DNA of 64,000 bases from Pseudomonadota bacterium (GCA_027620075.1 JAQCEY010000001.1:186001-250000); one strand, 5' to 3'. Positions 44,373 to 54,346 are shown, counted from the first letter of the stretch. The notes: generated by a model not told the origin, from the sequence alone. Program-made: numbers and translations.

Positions 44373-45821
44373 TTACGCCTTTCTTGTATCTTGAAACAGC
44401 GGCAACTGTGAAGTTTCGCCTAAATCGGCAACCTGAATAGGATAATCATCTGTAAAACATGCATCACAAAATTGAGGGCATTCGTTATTTCTGGCATCAT
44501 AACCGCTTGCTCTGTACAAACCGTCAACAGACAAGAACTTTAGAGAATCAACGCCTATGATTTTGGCAATCTCCTCCACCGAATTGTTAGCTGCTATAAG
44601 CTTTTCTTTTTCCGGAGTATCAACCCCGTAATAGCAAGGGCCTATTGTCGGAGGGCTAGCAATTCTCATATGTATTTTCGTAGCTCCCGCCTCACGAACC
44701 ATCGCTACAATTTTTTTGGAAGTAGTTCCCCTTACGATACTATCATCAATAAGAATGACTTCTTTGCCTTTTAAAACTTCGGAATTAGCATTATGCTTCA
44801 GCTTAACGCCAAGATTCCTAACCTGATCGGTAGGCTCGATAAATGTACGCCCGATATAGTGATTCCTTATAATTCCCAGTTCAAACGGAAGCCCGGCTTC
44901 CTCAGCATATCCGATTGCCGCAGGAACTCCCGAATCTGGTACCGGTACTACCAAATCTGCCTTAACGGAACTTTCTTTAGCCAGTTCTCTTCCTATGTTT
45001 TTTCTGACGTTATAAACGTTTCTTCCTTCAACTACACTATCCGGCCTGGAAAAATAGACATATTCAAAAATGCAAAAACGAGGTTTTTTATCACCGAAAG
45101 GTTTTGTGGAGTGTAAGCCGTCTTTGTCAATAACGACTATTTCACCCGGTTCAATATCCCGTTCGAACTTAGCTCCGATTATATCGAAAGCACATGTTTC
45201 GGAGGCTATTATATATGAATCGCCTAAACGCCCTAAAGATAACGGTCTTACCCCAAGAGGGTCACGTGCGCCTATTAATTTTTTCTGCGTCATAGCAACC
45301 AACGAATAAGCACCTTCAACCCTGCTTAATACCTCCGTCAAACGGTCTAAGGCTTTAGACATTGTGCTATTAGCGATTAAATGGATAAATATTTCCGTAT
45401 CCATAGTTGATTGGAATATTGCACCGCTTTGTATCAGTTCTTTACGTAAGGTAAGTGCATTAGTAAGATTGCCGTTATGGGCTATTGCCATTCCACCGAA
45501 ACTGAACTCGGCAAAAACCGGCTGTATATTTCTTGCCTGCTTTCCCCCTGATGTAGAGTATCTGACGTGACCGATAGCAATGTCGCCTTTTAATTCGTCA
45601 ATAACCTCTTTTGAGCTGAAATTATCGCCTACCCTGCCTATGGCTTTATGGCTAAAAAACTGCCCCTGATTAAAAGATATTATGCCTGCCGCCTCTTGCC
45701 CTCTATGCTGCAAGGCGTGTAGCCCCAGTGCCGTATGAGCCGCTGCGTCAGGATTAGAATATATACCGAAAACCCCACATTCTTCATTTAATGAGTCCCC
45801 ATTTATATAGTCATCTATCAT
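44373..45821 (-). CDS. purF: Amidophosphoribosyltransferase
   Basis: PurF catalyses the first committed step of purine synthesis, PRPP plus glutamine to phosphoribosylamine. I prefer the ATG at 45821 (MIDDYIN, AAGG five bases upstream) to the in-frame ATG at 45842, which lies inside cvpA; product 482 residues. The glutamine-hydrolysing Cys is in ECGVFGIY, so a short propeptide must be removed. The PRPP-binding loop is VILIDDSIVRGTT (~355-367), and the C-terminal CDACFTDDYP is typical. It is co-oriented with cvpA, whose stop overlaps or adjoins the start. Confidence 0.97.
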   Translation of the reverse strand: MIDDYINGDSLNEECGVFGIYSNPDAAAHTALGLHALQHRGQEAAGIISFNQGQFFSHKAIGRVGDNFSSKEVIDELKGDIAIGHVRYSTSGGKQARNIQPVFAEFSFGGMAIAHNGNLTNALTLRKELIQSGAIFQSTMDTEIFIHLIANSTMSKALDRLTEVLSRVEGAYSLVAMTQKKLIGARDPLGVRPLSLGRLGDSYIIASETCAFDIIGAKFERDIEPGEIVVIDKDGLHSTKPFGDKKPRFCIFEYVYFSRPDSVVEGRNVYNVRKNIGRELAKESSVKADLVVPVPDSGVPAAIGYAEEAGLPFELGIIRNHYIGRTFIEPTDQVRNLGVKLKHNANSEVLKGKEVILIDDSIVRGTTSKKIVAMVREAGATKIHMRIASPPTIGPCYYGVDTPEKEKLIAANNSVEEIAKIIGVDSLKFLSVDGLYRASGYDARNNECPQFCDACFTDDYPIQVADLGETSQLPLFQDTRKA

Positions 45822-45828
45822 AAAAACC

Positions 45829-46794
45829 TTATTCACCTTCATTCACAGTATCAACAAGACGGTCTAACTGCTTAATATTTAGCTGCTTATACCCCGTCCC
45901 GTCCTCTTGTGGCAACTCTTTATTTTCAATTTGAGTGCCGTTTACAATATTTTTCAACATGTCAAAGTCTTCCGCCAACACAGCGTCCTCTTCCGATATC
46001 TCCCCATTTGCCAAAGACTCGCTATAAGTATTCAAAATATCCCTGAAAATAGACATTTTATCTAATTCGGAAAGGTCGTCACCTTTAGCTTCGTACTTGG
46101 TCTTTATTTTCTCGTAAGCTTTTTCAGGTATGGCTGACTTTATTTTTGCCATTACTTTCATTTCATCTTTGTTTAATGCCCTTGGAACTGCGTCTTTCGT
46201 ACCGCCGTCCGCCATAGATTTTACAACCCTATCCTTTACTTCGGAAACACGCTCAACCATATATTCCTGCAAACCGTCAGGCAATGTTGCCAAAATGATT
46301 TCAGTTGAATAGTTGAGAACATTATATGTTTTTGCATCAACGAGGAATCCCGGACCATATCTTTTTGTGCCTCCTTTTTCCACCCCTCCGAACTCTATCA
46401 TTTCCGACACGGTTTTCATGCAGAAAAATGCAAGACAGACGATTAAAACACCTCTGGCAAAACCGAAAGCCAGTCCCAATGTTTTATCAAAGAAACTTTT
46501 TCGATAAGAACGTATTAAAAAAAGTATTTTAGAGTTAATGATAGCAAGTATGGTAAATACCACTAAGAATATAATTAAAATCGATGCTACTTTCGTTACC
46601 GTTTCATTTGCAATGAAATTTTTAAGATATTCTTCAAAAAAAGGTGCAAAATAAATTGCTATAGCAGCAGACCCAAGCCACGTTATCAATGAAAACAACG
46701 CCTTGATAAATCCGCGAAAAAACGCAAGTAGCGACGACACAAACACTATTGTGATTATTGTGATGTCAAACCAGTTTAAATCTGAAAGTTCCAT
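45829..46794 (-). CDS. cvpA: CvpA family membrane protein
   Basis: The 321-residue protein has four hydrophobic segments in its first 170 residues (FDITIITIVFVSSLLAFFRGF, then LITWLGSAAIAIYF, then VASILIIFLVVFTIL, then a fourth) matching CvpA, an envelope protein first named for colicin V production. The C-terminal half is acidic and unrecognised, longer than in Escherichia coli CvpA. It lies between radA and purF, the usual order in this group. Confidence 0.9.
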   Translation of the reverse strand: MELSDLNWFDITIITIVFVSSLLAFFRGFIKALFSLITWLGSAAIAIYFAPFFEEYLKNFIANETVTKVASILIIFLVVFTILAIINSKILFLIRSYRKSFFDKTLGLAFGFARGVLIVCLAFFCMKTVSEMIEFGGVEKGGTKRYGPGFLVDAKTYNVLNYSTEIILATLPDGLQEYMVERVSEVKDRVVKSMADGGTKDAVPRALNKDEMKVMAKIKSAIPEKAYEKIKTKYEAKGDDLSELDKMSIFRDILNTYSESLANGEISEEDAVLAEDFDMLKNIVNGTQIENKELPQEDGTGYKQLNIKQLDRLVDTVNEGE

Positions 46795-46803
46795 ATAAAT
46801 ATC

Positions 46804-48171
46804 TTATGCAATTTGCTTTTCTTGTTCAAAAAAACTCGCAAGTTCTCTTATATGCCTGATTTGCTTTAAAATAAAGGAGTTATTTTGATTTTTAACTCCA
46901 TCAGGAACAATAGCACTTGCAAAACCTAACTTTTTCGACTCTTTGAGCCTTATATCCGACTGCCCTACCATTCTGACTTCACCTGATAAACCCAGTTCAC
47001 CAAAAATAACACATTCATATGGTAAAGGTTTATTAACAAATGACGATATAAGGGCAATCGCAACGGCCAAATCGGCAGCAGGCTCGTTTATTTTTAAACC
47101 GCCTGCAACATTCAGATATATTTCTTTATCCGCCAGAAAAATGCCGTATCTCGTCTGTAAAACGGCAATTATCATAGCAAGACGGTTCGAGTCCCACCCA
47201 ACAACCGCCCTTCTTGGAGTAGGCACGGGGGTGGAAGCCACTAACGCCTGTATTTCCAGCAACACCGGTCTTGTTCCCTCCATTCCGGCAAACACGGTAG
47301 AACCGCTCATCTTGCCGCCTGTCGAAGACAAAAACAGTGCCGAAGGGTTAGGCACTTCAACAAGTCCTTTCTCGCACATTTCAAAAACACCGATTTCATT
47401 TGCTGCACCGAAACGGTTTTTTATCGCCCTCAATATACGGAATTGATGCCCTCTTTCCCCTTCAAAATAAAGAACGGTATCAACCATATGTTCTAATACT
47501 TTAGGGCCGGCTATCTGCCCTTCTTTAGTAACATGACCTACTATCAGCATGGTAATGTTCTTTTTCTTGGCAAAGCTGATAAGCTCATGTGCGGAAGAAC
47601 GAACCTGCGAAACCGTTCCCGGAGCCGAACTCATTTCCTCTATAAACATTGTCTGGATAGAATCAATAACAACCACATCAGGTTTTTCAGACGAATTAAT
47701 ACTTGCGATTATATCTTTAACATTAGTTGCCGACATAAGGTTTACTGGCGATTCATTAAGCCCCAGTCTTCTGGCTCTTAATCTCACCTGATCGACAGAT
47801 TCCTCACCGGTAATATAGGCTGTTTTTACACCCGATAATGAAATAGCCGAAACGGTTTGCAATACTAATGTAGACTTACCGATTCCGGGATCGCCGCCTA
47901 TTAAAATAGCCGCACCGCTAACAAGACCGCCGCCTAAGACTCTGTCTAACTCGGAAATACCCGTACTGCCTCGCTCAACATCTGTAGCTTTTCCCGATAA
48001 AGGTACAAACTCTATCTTCTGCCCGGCTTTCTTCATCGACAGGGAAGAATAACCTTCATTCACCTCCTCAACTATAGAATCCCAAGCATTGCAGCCGGAA
48101 CACATACCCGACCATTTTTTATGGACGGTACCGCACTCCTGACAGATAAATGATGTATTACTTTTTGCCAT
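46804..48171 (-). CDS. radA: DNA repair protein RadA
   Basis: The 455-residue protein has the N-terminal zinc finger with paired cysteines (CQECG and CSGC), a RecA-like core with Walker A GDPGIGKST (~residue 95), the RadA-specific KNRFG motif (~residue 257) and the C-terminal Lon-like domain (LNVAGGLKINEPAADLA). RadA processes recombination branches. Motifs are intact and length is normal. It lies nine bases upstream of cvpA. Confidence 0.97.
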   Translation of the reverse strand: MAKSNTSFICQECGTVHKKWSGMCSGCNAWDSIVEEVNEGYSSLSMKKAGQKIEFVPLSGKATDVERGSTGISELDRVLGGGLVSGAAILIGGDPGIGKSTLVLQTVSAISLSGVKTAYITGEESVDQVRLRARRLGLNESPVNLMSATNVKDIIASINSSEKPDVVVIDSIQTMFIEEMSSAPGTVSQVRSSAHELISFAKKKNITMLIVGHVTKEGQIAGPKVLEHMVDTVLYFEGERGHQFRILRAIKNRFGAANEIGVFEMCEKGLVEVPNPSALFLSSTGGKMSGSTVFAGMEGTRPVLLEIQALVASTPVPTPRRAVVGWDSNRLAMIIAVLQTRYGIFLADKEIYLNVAGGLKINEPAADLAVAIALISSFVNKPLPYECVIFGELGLSGEVRMVGQSDIRLKESKKLGFASAIVPDGVKNQNNSFILKQIRHIRELASFFEQEKQIA

Positions 48172-48255
48172 TTAACTAACTTAAATATTTAAAATTCTTT
48201 CTATACAAATAGATTTCGTCATTCTACGAATTTGCTTAGTAAACAAATCAGAATT

Positions 48256-48354
48256 ATAAAAGCCTATGCAAAAGGTTGTAAAGCCCAAATCTTAGTCCCC
48301 TCTCCCAAAGGGAAAGGGAGCTTTTGCCCCCTTTTGAAGAGGCTCCTATAGTAT
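48256..48354. repeat. Shorter copy of the palindromic intergenic repeat
   Basis: The stretch AAGCCTATGCAAAAGGTTG... followed by AATCTTAGTCCCCTCTCCC matches the reverse complement of the end of the repeat at 43386-43662. Its far end (GAGGCTCCTATAG) is a rough inverse of its beginning. It lies in the 216-bp gap between radA and mlaF and holds no gene. Confidence 0.65.
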
Positions 48355-48387
48355 AATACGTAAACTAAATTCAAATTTACAGCATTT

Positions 48388-49236
48388 CTAATGATCCTGA
48401 AGCTTCATTTTTATAGGTCCTTTTGCACGACCGTTAATAAATTGCTGCACATATTCATTATCACATGAGTTAAGGTTCTTAACACTATCATGCCAGATAA
48501 TCTTTCCTTCATATATCATCGCTACTTTATCGGCTATTTTTTTAGCCGAATGCATATCATGCGTAATAGTGAATGTTGTCGCACCAAGTTCCGAGGAACA
48601 CTTTATTATAAGGTCGTTAATCACATCTGCCATAATAGGGTCAAGACCCGTAGTAGGCTCATCAAAGAAAATAACTTCAGGATTATGGACTATAGCCCTT
48701 GCAAGTGCTACACGTTTTTGCATACCGCCCGATAACTCCGAAGGAAACAATTTTGCAACTTCTCCTCCAAGACCGACGCTATTTAGCTTTTCAACAGCCA
48801 AATCGTAAGCCTCGGCATTATTCACTTTTTTAGATTGCATCATGGCAAATGATATATTTTTCCACACAGGAATACTGTCAAACAACGCACCGCCTTGAAA
48901 TAGCATACCGAAACGCTCCATCATAATAGCTCGCTCCCTTGAGCTGAAATGAGCCACTTCCTGACCGTCTATTTTTATACTTCCCCTTGTCGGCTCCATC
49001 AGCCCCATAATATTCTTTATAAGCACAGACTTGCCGCTGCCTGAACCGCCTATAACCACCAATGATTCACCTTTATGGATATCAAGGTCAACTCCACGCA
49101 AAACCTTCTTTTCACCGAAGTTTTTATGGACGTTACGAAGCCTTATTTTCACATCGGAAGGCGTACGTGATTGCGTCTTCTTGGGACGCATATAGCTTTT
49201 TATAGTTCTAAGTACAGGGTTCATTTTGTTTATCAT
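48388..49236 (-). CDS. mlaF: ABC transporter ATP-binding protein MlaF-like
   Basis: The 282-residue ATPase has Walker A GGSGSGKS (~residue 58), the signature LSGGMQKR (~residue 168) and Walker B IFFDEPTTGLDP (~190-201). FQGGALFDS and TTGLDPI are typical of MlaF/YrbF. With the MlaE-like permease it drives phospholipid or related lipid transport between the membranes. The ATG overlaps the mlaE stop (ATGA). MlaD is not adjacent. An N-terminal extension of ~25 residues precedes the domain. Confidence 0.95.
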   Translation of the reverse strand: MINKMNPVLRTIKSYMRPKKTQSRTPSDVKIRLRNVHKNFGEKKVLRGVDLDIHKGESLVVIGGSGSGKSVLIKNIMGLMEPTRGSIKIDGQEVAHFSSRERAIMMERFGMLFQGGALFDSIPVWKNISFAMMQSKKVNNAEAYDLAVEKLNSVGLGGEVAKLFPSELSGGMQKRVALARAIVHNPEVIFFDEPTTGLDPIMADVINDLIIKCSSELGATTFTITHDMHSAKKIADKVAMIYEGKIIWHDSVKNLNSCDNEYVQQFINGRAKGPIKMKLQDH

Positions 49237-50018
49237 TTTGTAAAGAAAAACTCCGTAGCAAAGTAATTAGAAAACAATATGAGCATTGAAGCTGCAACAA
49301 CCGCATTAGTTGTAGCTATACCTACTCCGTTTGCACCGCCTCTGGAGTTATAACCGTGGTAACAACCCATCAAAGTTATTATAAAACCGAAAATAGACGC
49401 TTTGATTAGACCTGTTATAACATCTTTTTGCTCTAATATCGAGAATGTACTTCTCAAATAATTACCTGATGAAAAATCAAGTTTATTTACTCCTATCAGA
49501 TACCCTCCGAATACCCCGATTATGTCGGCAATTAACACCAGACACGGCAAAGTTATCACGCCTGCAAGCACCCTTGGGGCGATAAGATATTTAAATGGAT
49601 TTGTGGACAAAGTAACCAATGCGTCTATCTGCTCGGTCACCTTCATAGTTCCGATTTCCGCTGCGGTAGCCGCACCCACACGCCCCGCCACCATCAAACC
49701 GGCAAGCACAGGACCAAGCTCCCTTGTAATAGCTATCACCACTACCGTAGCTATAGAATCCTCCGCGTTCATACGAGAAAAGCCGGTATAGCTTTGCAAT
49801 GCAAGAACCGCTCCGGTGAATATAGCCGTAAGACCTACTACGGGCAGGGAATAATAGCCTATAATAACTACATATTTCAAAAGAACCTTAGGATAGTATG
49901 GAGGCGTAATTATATGAAATATCGTGCGTATAGCAAACACTACTACATCACCGATAGCCTCAAGGAAATCAAGAAAGATTCGTCCTATTATTTGTAAAAT
50001 ATTCACAAAAAACCTCAA
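49233..50018 (-). CDS. mlaE: ABC transporter permease MlaE-like
   Basis: The 261-residue membrane protein has about five helices and the MlaE signature REL.PVLAGLMVAGRVGAATAAEIGTM (~100-125, split around VTE) together with YGVNSRGG-like SRGGANGVG near the C-terminus. It is co-transcribed with mlaF and overlaps alr by four bases. The pair is inserted between alr and radA, which are adjacent in many relatives. Confidence 0.95.
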   Translation of the reverse strand: MRFFVNILQIIGRIFLDFLEAIGDVVVFAIRTIFHIITPPYYPKVLLKYVVIIGYYSLPVVGLTAIFTGAVLALQSYTGFSRMNAEDSIATVVVIAITRELGPVLAGLMVAGRVGAATAAEIGTMKVTEQIDALVTLSTNPFKYLIAPRVLAGVITLPCLVLIADIIGVFGGYLIGVNKLDFSSGNYLRSTFSILEQKDVITGLIKASIFGFIITLMGCYHGYNSRGGANGVGIATTNAVVAASMLILFSNYFATEFFFTK

Positions 50019-51091
50019 TTTGTGTAAATCCTCTTGTAGCGGCTTCCAAGTGATGTCAGCACTTCATAATCAATAGTTTCCGCAAGTTCCGCTAATTCGT
50101 CCAACTTTACATTAGCTCCCAGAATTTCTACTTCGTCACCAACATTAATCTCGTCTTTAATAGAGGTAATATCAACAGTAATCAAGTCCATTGATACACG
50201 ACCTACCACAGGAATTTTTTTTCCGTTTATTGCACAATAGGATCTATTACCGAATATCCTAAAATAACCGTCCGCATAGCCGATAGGCAATGTGGCTATT
50301 TTTGAACCTTTATCTAATATGTAGGTTGCACCATAGCCGACTGTTTCCTCACTGTCAATATTGCGTATTTGCAATATATTACTAGTAATTTCCACAACGT
50401 TTTTCATGGGGTTCAGGCTATTGGGAACGGGATTTCCTCCATAAAGTGCTATACCGGGTCTGACAATATCAAAATGATAGTCTTTGCCTAAAAATATCCC
50501 CGATGAATTAGCGAAGCTTATTTTAAAATTAGGAGTCAACTCCCTTATTTTCCTTGCAATATTCAACTGCTCGACATTTTTAGTGTTTTTCTTTTCATCA
50601 GCACAGGCTAAGTGACTTAATATCAACTTGACATTTAATTTCTCGAGCTTACCGCTCTTTATAACTTGTTCATATTCATTAATCGGTATCCCCAGCCTGT
50701 TCATTCCCGAATCAACATGTATCATTGAAGGTTTTTGATTAAAGGTTTTAGACCATAAATCAATTTGTTCCATGGAATTAAGAACCGGACTTATATTATT
50801 TTCGGCAAAGAATTTGCCCTGCCCTTTTATAACCCCGTTTAATACGGCTATATCACTAGAGGGAAGTATTTTCCTAAGTTCCAGTGCCTCATCAAGATTT
50901 GCCACAAAAAACAGCTTACAACCTGCATCTTTTAGAACCGGTGCAACCTTTTCAACGCCCAGTCCGTAAGCATTCGCTTTTACAACGGCTGCTATTTCCT
51001 TACCGCCGGCTTTCTCTTTTAAAATAGAATAGTTCTCGGCGATAGCATTAAGATTAATCTTTAGAGTAGAACCAGAATATAAAAGCGACAC
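50015..51091 (-). CDS. alr: Alanine racemase
   Basis: The 358-residue PLP enzyme makes D-alanine for peptidoglycan. Lys in AAVVKANAYGLG (~residue 38) binds PLP; the second-half catalytic Tyr is in VGYGATY (~residue 257), and PIGYADGYFR follows. Length and motifs are normal. It lies two bases downstream of dnaB and overlaps mlaE by four bases, so it shares a transcript with both. Confidence 0.96.
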   Translation of the reverse strand: MSLLYSGSTLKINLNAIAENYSILKEKAGGKEIAAVVKANAYGLGVEKVAPVLKDAGCKLFFVANLDEALELRKILPSSDIAVLNGVIKGQGKFFAENNISPVLNSMEQIDLWSKTFNQKPSMIHVDSGMNRLGIPINEYEQVIKSGKLEKLNVKLILSHLACADEKKNTKNVEQLNIARKIRELTPNFKISFANSSGIFLGKDYHFDIVRPGIALYGGNPVPNSLNPMKNVVEITSNILQIRNIDSEETVGYGATYILDKGSKIATLPIGYADGYFRIFGNRSYCAINGKKIPVVGRVSMDLITVDITSIKDEINVGDEVEILGANVKLDELAELAETIDYEVLTSLGSRYKRIYTN

Positions 51092-51093
51092 AA

Positions 51094-52584
51094 CTACCCC
51101 GTATACGAATCAGATGCGGAATAATGTTCAGCCAAGTCTTCAAATTTAGTAGTATTAGCATTGAAGAAAAGCCTAGCCGTTCCGATAGGTCCATGACGCT
51201 GTTTGGCAATTATTATTTCCGTAACATTTTGACACGATTCCATTCTTGCCTGCCATTGTGACATTTTTTCAGTTTCGCTATCTGACGGTTTTTTTCTTTC
51301 TTCATAATACGCTTCACGGTAAATAAACATCACAATATCTGCGTCCTGCTCAATACTTCCCGATTCACGCAAGTCCGACAACTGAGGACGCTTATCCTCC
51401 CTCTGCTCAACGGCACGTGACAACTGCGAAAGAGCAATTACAGGTATATTCAACTCCTTAGCGACCGCTTTTAAACCTTGCGTTATTTCCGAAACCTCCT
51501 GAACCCTGTTACCCTCCGATGATTTGGCACTGCCTTTTAGAAGTTGCAAATAGTCTACTATCAACAAGCCTAGATTATGCTTACGCTTCAACCTTCTAGC
51601 TCTCGTTCTTAAAGCGGATATCGACAATGCCGGCGTATCGTCCATAAAGAACGGTAGCTTATGTAGTTTTTTATTTCCCTGAACCAGTCTTGCAAACTCA
51701 TCATCAGTTAAATTGCCGGTACGCATTTTTGATGAATCTACACCCGACTCCATGGCTATCATTCTGGCTGCCAATTGCTCCGATGACATCTCAAGTGAGA
51801 AGAAGCCGATAGACGGTGCATTTGTTTCTTCGTCCGTATGATTTTCCAATAAATACTTAGCTGCATTTACTGCCATATTTATAGCGAACGCAGTTTTACC
51901 CATTGAAGGTCGTCCGGCAAGTATTAACAAATCCGAATTAGCCAGCCCGCCAAGCAGTGAATCCAAATCAATAAAACCTGTGCTTGTTCCGCTTAAACTT
52001 TCCGTCCTTTTATATGCGGCATCAGCTTTATTAATAGCCTCAATTAGCGAGACTTTTAAAGCCTGAAAGCCTGATTCTCCCGTGCCTTCGCTCGCAAGAT
52101 TAAACAGTTTATGCTCAGCCGCCTCAATCTGGTCTTTAGCTTGCCTTTCTATATTTTCATCATATGCGTCATTTACAATATCCGCACCGATTTCTATCAG
52201 ATTACGCCTGACTGCAAGGTCATAAACAATCTTTCCGTAAGCTTCAAGATTGATTATAGCTACGGACATTCCGGCAAGACGCACCAGATACTCCGCACCT
52301 CCAACATCTATTAACGCTTCATCTTTATCAAAAAAATTCTTTAATGTAACAGGTGTGGCGATTGTTCCCCTGTCTATGAATTTTAAAATGGCATCATATA
52401 TTCTCTGATGTACAGGCTCATAAAAATGTTCGGGACGCAAATATTCCCCTACCCTATTTATGGCATCGTTATTTGTTATGATAGCACCGAGCAACGCCTG
52501 CTCCGCTTGGGTATTATGCGGTGGTTGTCGATATTGTATCGACTCTGTTTCATCTTTTGTTTTGATTTCTTCACGCACTTTCAT
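51094..52584 (-). CDS. dnaB: Replicative DNA helicase DnaB
   Basis: The 496-residue hexameric helicase has the N-terminal DnaB domain (PHNTQAEQALLGAI...), a linker, and the RecA-like C-terminal domain with Walker A GRPSMGKTAF (~residue 228) and LGLLIVDYLQLL as Walker B. No intein is present. It follows the rpsF operon and precedes alr, the standard alphaproteobacterial order. Confidence 0.98.
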   Translation of the reverse strand: MKVREEIKTKDETESIQYRQPPHNTQAEQALLGAIITNNDAINRVGEYLRPEHFYEPVHQRIYDAILKFIDRGTIATPVTLKNFFDKDEALIDVGGAEYLVRLAGMSVAIINLEAYGKIVYDLAVRRNLIEIGADIVNDAYDENIERQAKDQIEAAEHKLFNLASEGTGESGFQALKVSLIEAINKADAAYKRTESLSGTSTGFIDLDSLLGGLANSDLLILAGRPSMGKTAFAINMAVNAAKYLLENHTDEETNAPSIGFFSLEMSSEQLAARMIAMESGVDSSKMRTGNLTDDEFARLVQGNKKLHKLPFFMDDTPALSISALRTRARRLKRKHNLGLLIVDYLQLLKGSAKSSEGNRVQEVSEITQGLKAVAKELNIPVIALSQLSRAVEQREDKRPQLSDLRESGSIEQDADIVMFIYREAYYEERKKPSDSETEKMSQWQARMESCQNVTEIIIAKQRHGPIGTARLFFNANTTKFEDLAEHYSASDSYTG

Positions 52585-52622
52585 AATATATACTTATAGA
52601 TATTATTTCTACAAATATCCAT

Positions 52623-52653
52623 AAAAAAAGGTCGAGCCTACGCCCGACCTTTT
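52623..52653 (-). terminator. Rho-independent terminator after rplI
   Basis: On the minus strand AAAAGGTCG pairs with CGACCTTTT around a GGCGTAGGCT loop, followed by a T-run (plus-strand A-run at 52623-52629). It lies between rplI and dnaB, which are both on the minus strand, and closes the ribosomal protein operon. Confidence 0.88.
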
Positions 52654-52674
52654 AATATTTATTTTATAAGCACT

Positions 52675-53280
52675 TTATTCTTCTGATTTAGCCTCATCAG
52701 TTTCAGCTAAAGCCTCATCACTATCGGAAGATTTTGCCTTTTTGCCTTTTTTCTCAGCTTTTTCAGCACTTGTTTTATGCTCGTCATTTTTAGAAGGGTT
52801 CAAAAATTCTTTTTCAGCATCTTTTGCCTCTTCTTCACTTCTGGCAACGTTAATGTTAACTTTTGCTATAACATTACCGTGAATAACTACATCTTCAGTA
52901 AATATACCGAGAGATTTTATAGGCTTGTTAAGATTTATCTGATTTCTTTTTACTTCCACACCGTAAGCGGCTTGCAACACATCGGCAATATCTTTTGCAC
53001 TTACAGAACCGAAAAGACGACCGTCTTCACCCGCCTGCCTTACAACCACAACAAACTTATTGTTAATCTTAGCTTGTTCTTTTTCAGCAGCATCTTGTTT
53101 AACTTTATTTTGCTTTTCTATCTCGGCTCTTCTGGCTTCGAATTCAGCTTTATTTTCATTGTTCGCACGCAATACTTTTCCTTGCGGTATAAGGAAATTT
53201 CTAGCATAACCGTTCTTTACTTCAACAATATCACCTGCATTACCGAGCTTATTGACAGGCTCTAAAAGGATTACTTCCAT
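52675..53280 (-). CDS. rplI: 50S ribosomal protein L9
   Basis: The 201-residue L9 begins with EVILLEPVNKLGNAGDIVEVKNGYARNFL, the conserved N-terminal domain, then the connecting helix and the C-terminal domain to ~residue 150. About 50 extra C-terminal residues are charged and low-complexity (Lys/Glu/Ser/Asp), common in Alphaproteobacteria. It is the third gene of rpsF-rpsR-rplI. Confidence 0.97.
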   Translation of the reverse strand: MEVILLEPVNKLGNAGDIVEVKNGYARNFLIPQGKVLRANNENKAEFEARRAEIEKQNKVKQDAAEKEQAKINNKFVVVVRQAGEDGRLFGSVSAKDIADVLQAAYGVEVKRNQINLNKPIKSLGIFTEDVVIHGNVIAKVNINVARSEEEAKDAEKEFLNPSKNDEHKTSAEKAEKKGKKAKSSDSDEALAETDEAKSEE

Positions 53281-53299
53281 GTTAATTCCTCTAAATTAA

Positions 53300-53554
53300 T
53301 TATTGTGCAACGTACGGCAACAATGCCAATTGTCTTGCACGTTTAATTGCTTTTGCCAATTCTCTTTGTTTTTTTAGAGAAATTGATGATATACGGCTTG
53401 GGGTAATCCTACCACGCTCAGAAATATATCTTTGCAGAAGCTCAACATCTTTATAATCTATTTTCGGTGCTTCATCACCTGAAAGAGGACACCCTCTCAC
53501 ACGACGGAAAAACACATTTCTTACCAAAGGAACGTTACCTGCAGCTTCAGACAT
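53300..53554 (-). CDS. rpsR: 30S ribosomal protein S18
   Basis: The 84-residue S18 has the conserved block [21 protein letters not shown] split across residues ~27-47 and ends with [15 protein letters not shown]. It partners with S6 on the small subunit platform. Its start directly meets the rpsF stop. Length is normal. Confidence 0.98.
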   Translation of the reverse strand: MSEAAGNVPLVRNVFFRRVRGCPLSGDEAPKIDYKDVELLQRYISERGRITPSRISSISLKKQRELAKAIKRARQLALLPYVAQ

Positions 53555-53913
53555 TATTCACTCTCTCTTTTTATTGGTTTCTTAGCAAAAGATTTCTTGC
53601 CCATCAACGGAGAAGGCTCTTTAGAAATCTCATCAACTTTAACCGTAAGGTTACGGATAACATCTTCACTTAGCTTAAGCTGCCTTTGCAACTCGTCCAC
53701 AGCCGGAGACTCGGCATCGACCGACAATAGCACATAGTGACCTTTTTTGTTTTTATTCACTTTATAAGCTAGGTTACGCAAACCCCAATACTCTTTTTTA
53801 ACTATCTTACCTTTATTGTCGCTGACGACTTTAGAAAACGTTTCCGTTAATTTATCTACTTCCTGTGTAGACATGTCTTGTCTTACAATAAAAGTATTCT
53901 CATATAGAGGCAT
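53554..53913 (-). CDS. rpsF: 30S ribosomal protein S6
   Basis: I choose the ATG at 53913 (MPLYENTF), with GGAGAG about nine bases upstream, giving 119 residues; a longer frame to 53982 has no homologous start. The protein shows the S6 core ([33 protein letters not shown]). It opens the ribosomal operon. Confidence 0.96.
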   Translation of the reverse strand: MPLYENTFIVRQDMSTQEVDKLTETFSKVVSDNKGKIVKKEYWGLRNLAYKVNKNKKGHYVLLSVDAESPAVDELQRQLKLSEDVIRNLTVKVDEISKEPSPLMGKKSFAKKPIKRESE

Positions 53914-54133
53914 TCTTATTCTCTCCAAAAAATACGTTGGCTTAAAATTAAGCGAAGTAGCAAAATACATACTTTTACTCAATATGCAAGCATAGATTTA
54001 CTAAAAATCGACATTTTATATAAAAAAATGACAGTTATTAATATAACAATACAATAAAAATATTTGCTATTTAAAATATTGTTTTTATTTTATCAGTTAT
54101 CTATAGGTTCAATTTGTTAATATAAATCCCGCT

Positions 54134-54346
54134 ATGAATATAATAAAAAAAACATTCATACTACTCATACTCGGCACGACATTTGTTTTTTTCGTGCATA
54201 GCCTATACATACTTTTCTCAAGCGGCTTTGAGTGGGGTGACTTGAAAATGACAAGCAGGGAGTTCGTCAGTCAGATTATATTTTTCCTGATAAAGTTTTT
54301 TATCATTTTGCTTATAATAAATATCTGCCGCAAAAAATGGCATTAA
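54134..54346 (+). CDS. Small two-helix membrane protein, unknown
   Basis: The 70-residue product has a lysine-rich N-terminus, a membrane helix at ~7-30 and a second at ~45-65, ending RKKWH (positive-inside). I do not recognise it. No good ribosome binding site is seen. It overlaps the 3' end of polA by four bases on the other strand. Plausible real gene because both helices obey charge rules, but unsupported by context. Confidence 0.45.
   Translation: MNIIKKTFILLILGTTFVFFVHSLYILFSSGFEWGDLKMTSREFVSQIIFFLIKFFIILLIINICRKKWH

Noticed and set aside
52777-53265. 162-codon plus-strand frame opposite rplI
   Set aside because: It is fully antisense to ribosomal protein L9 and its translation is low-complexity Phe/Tyr-rich.
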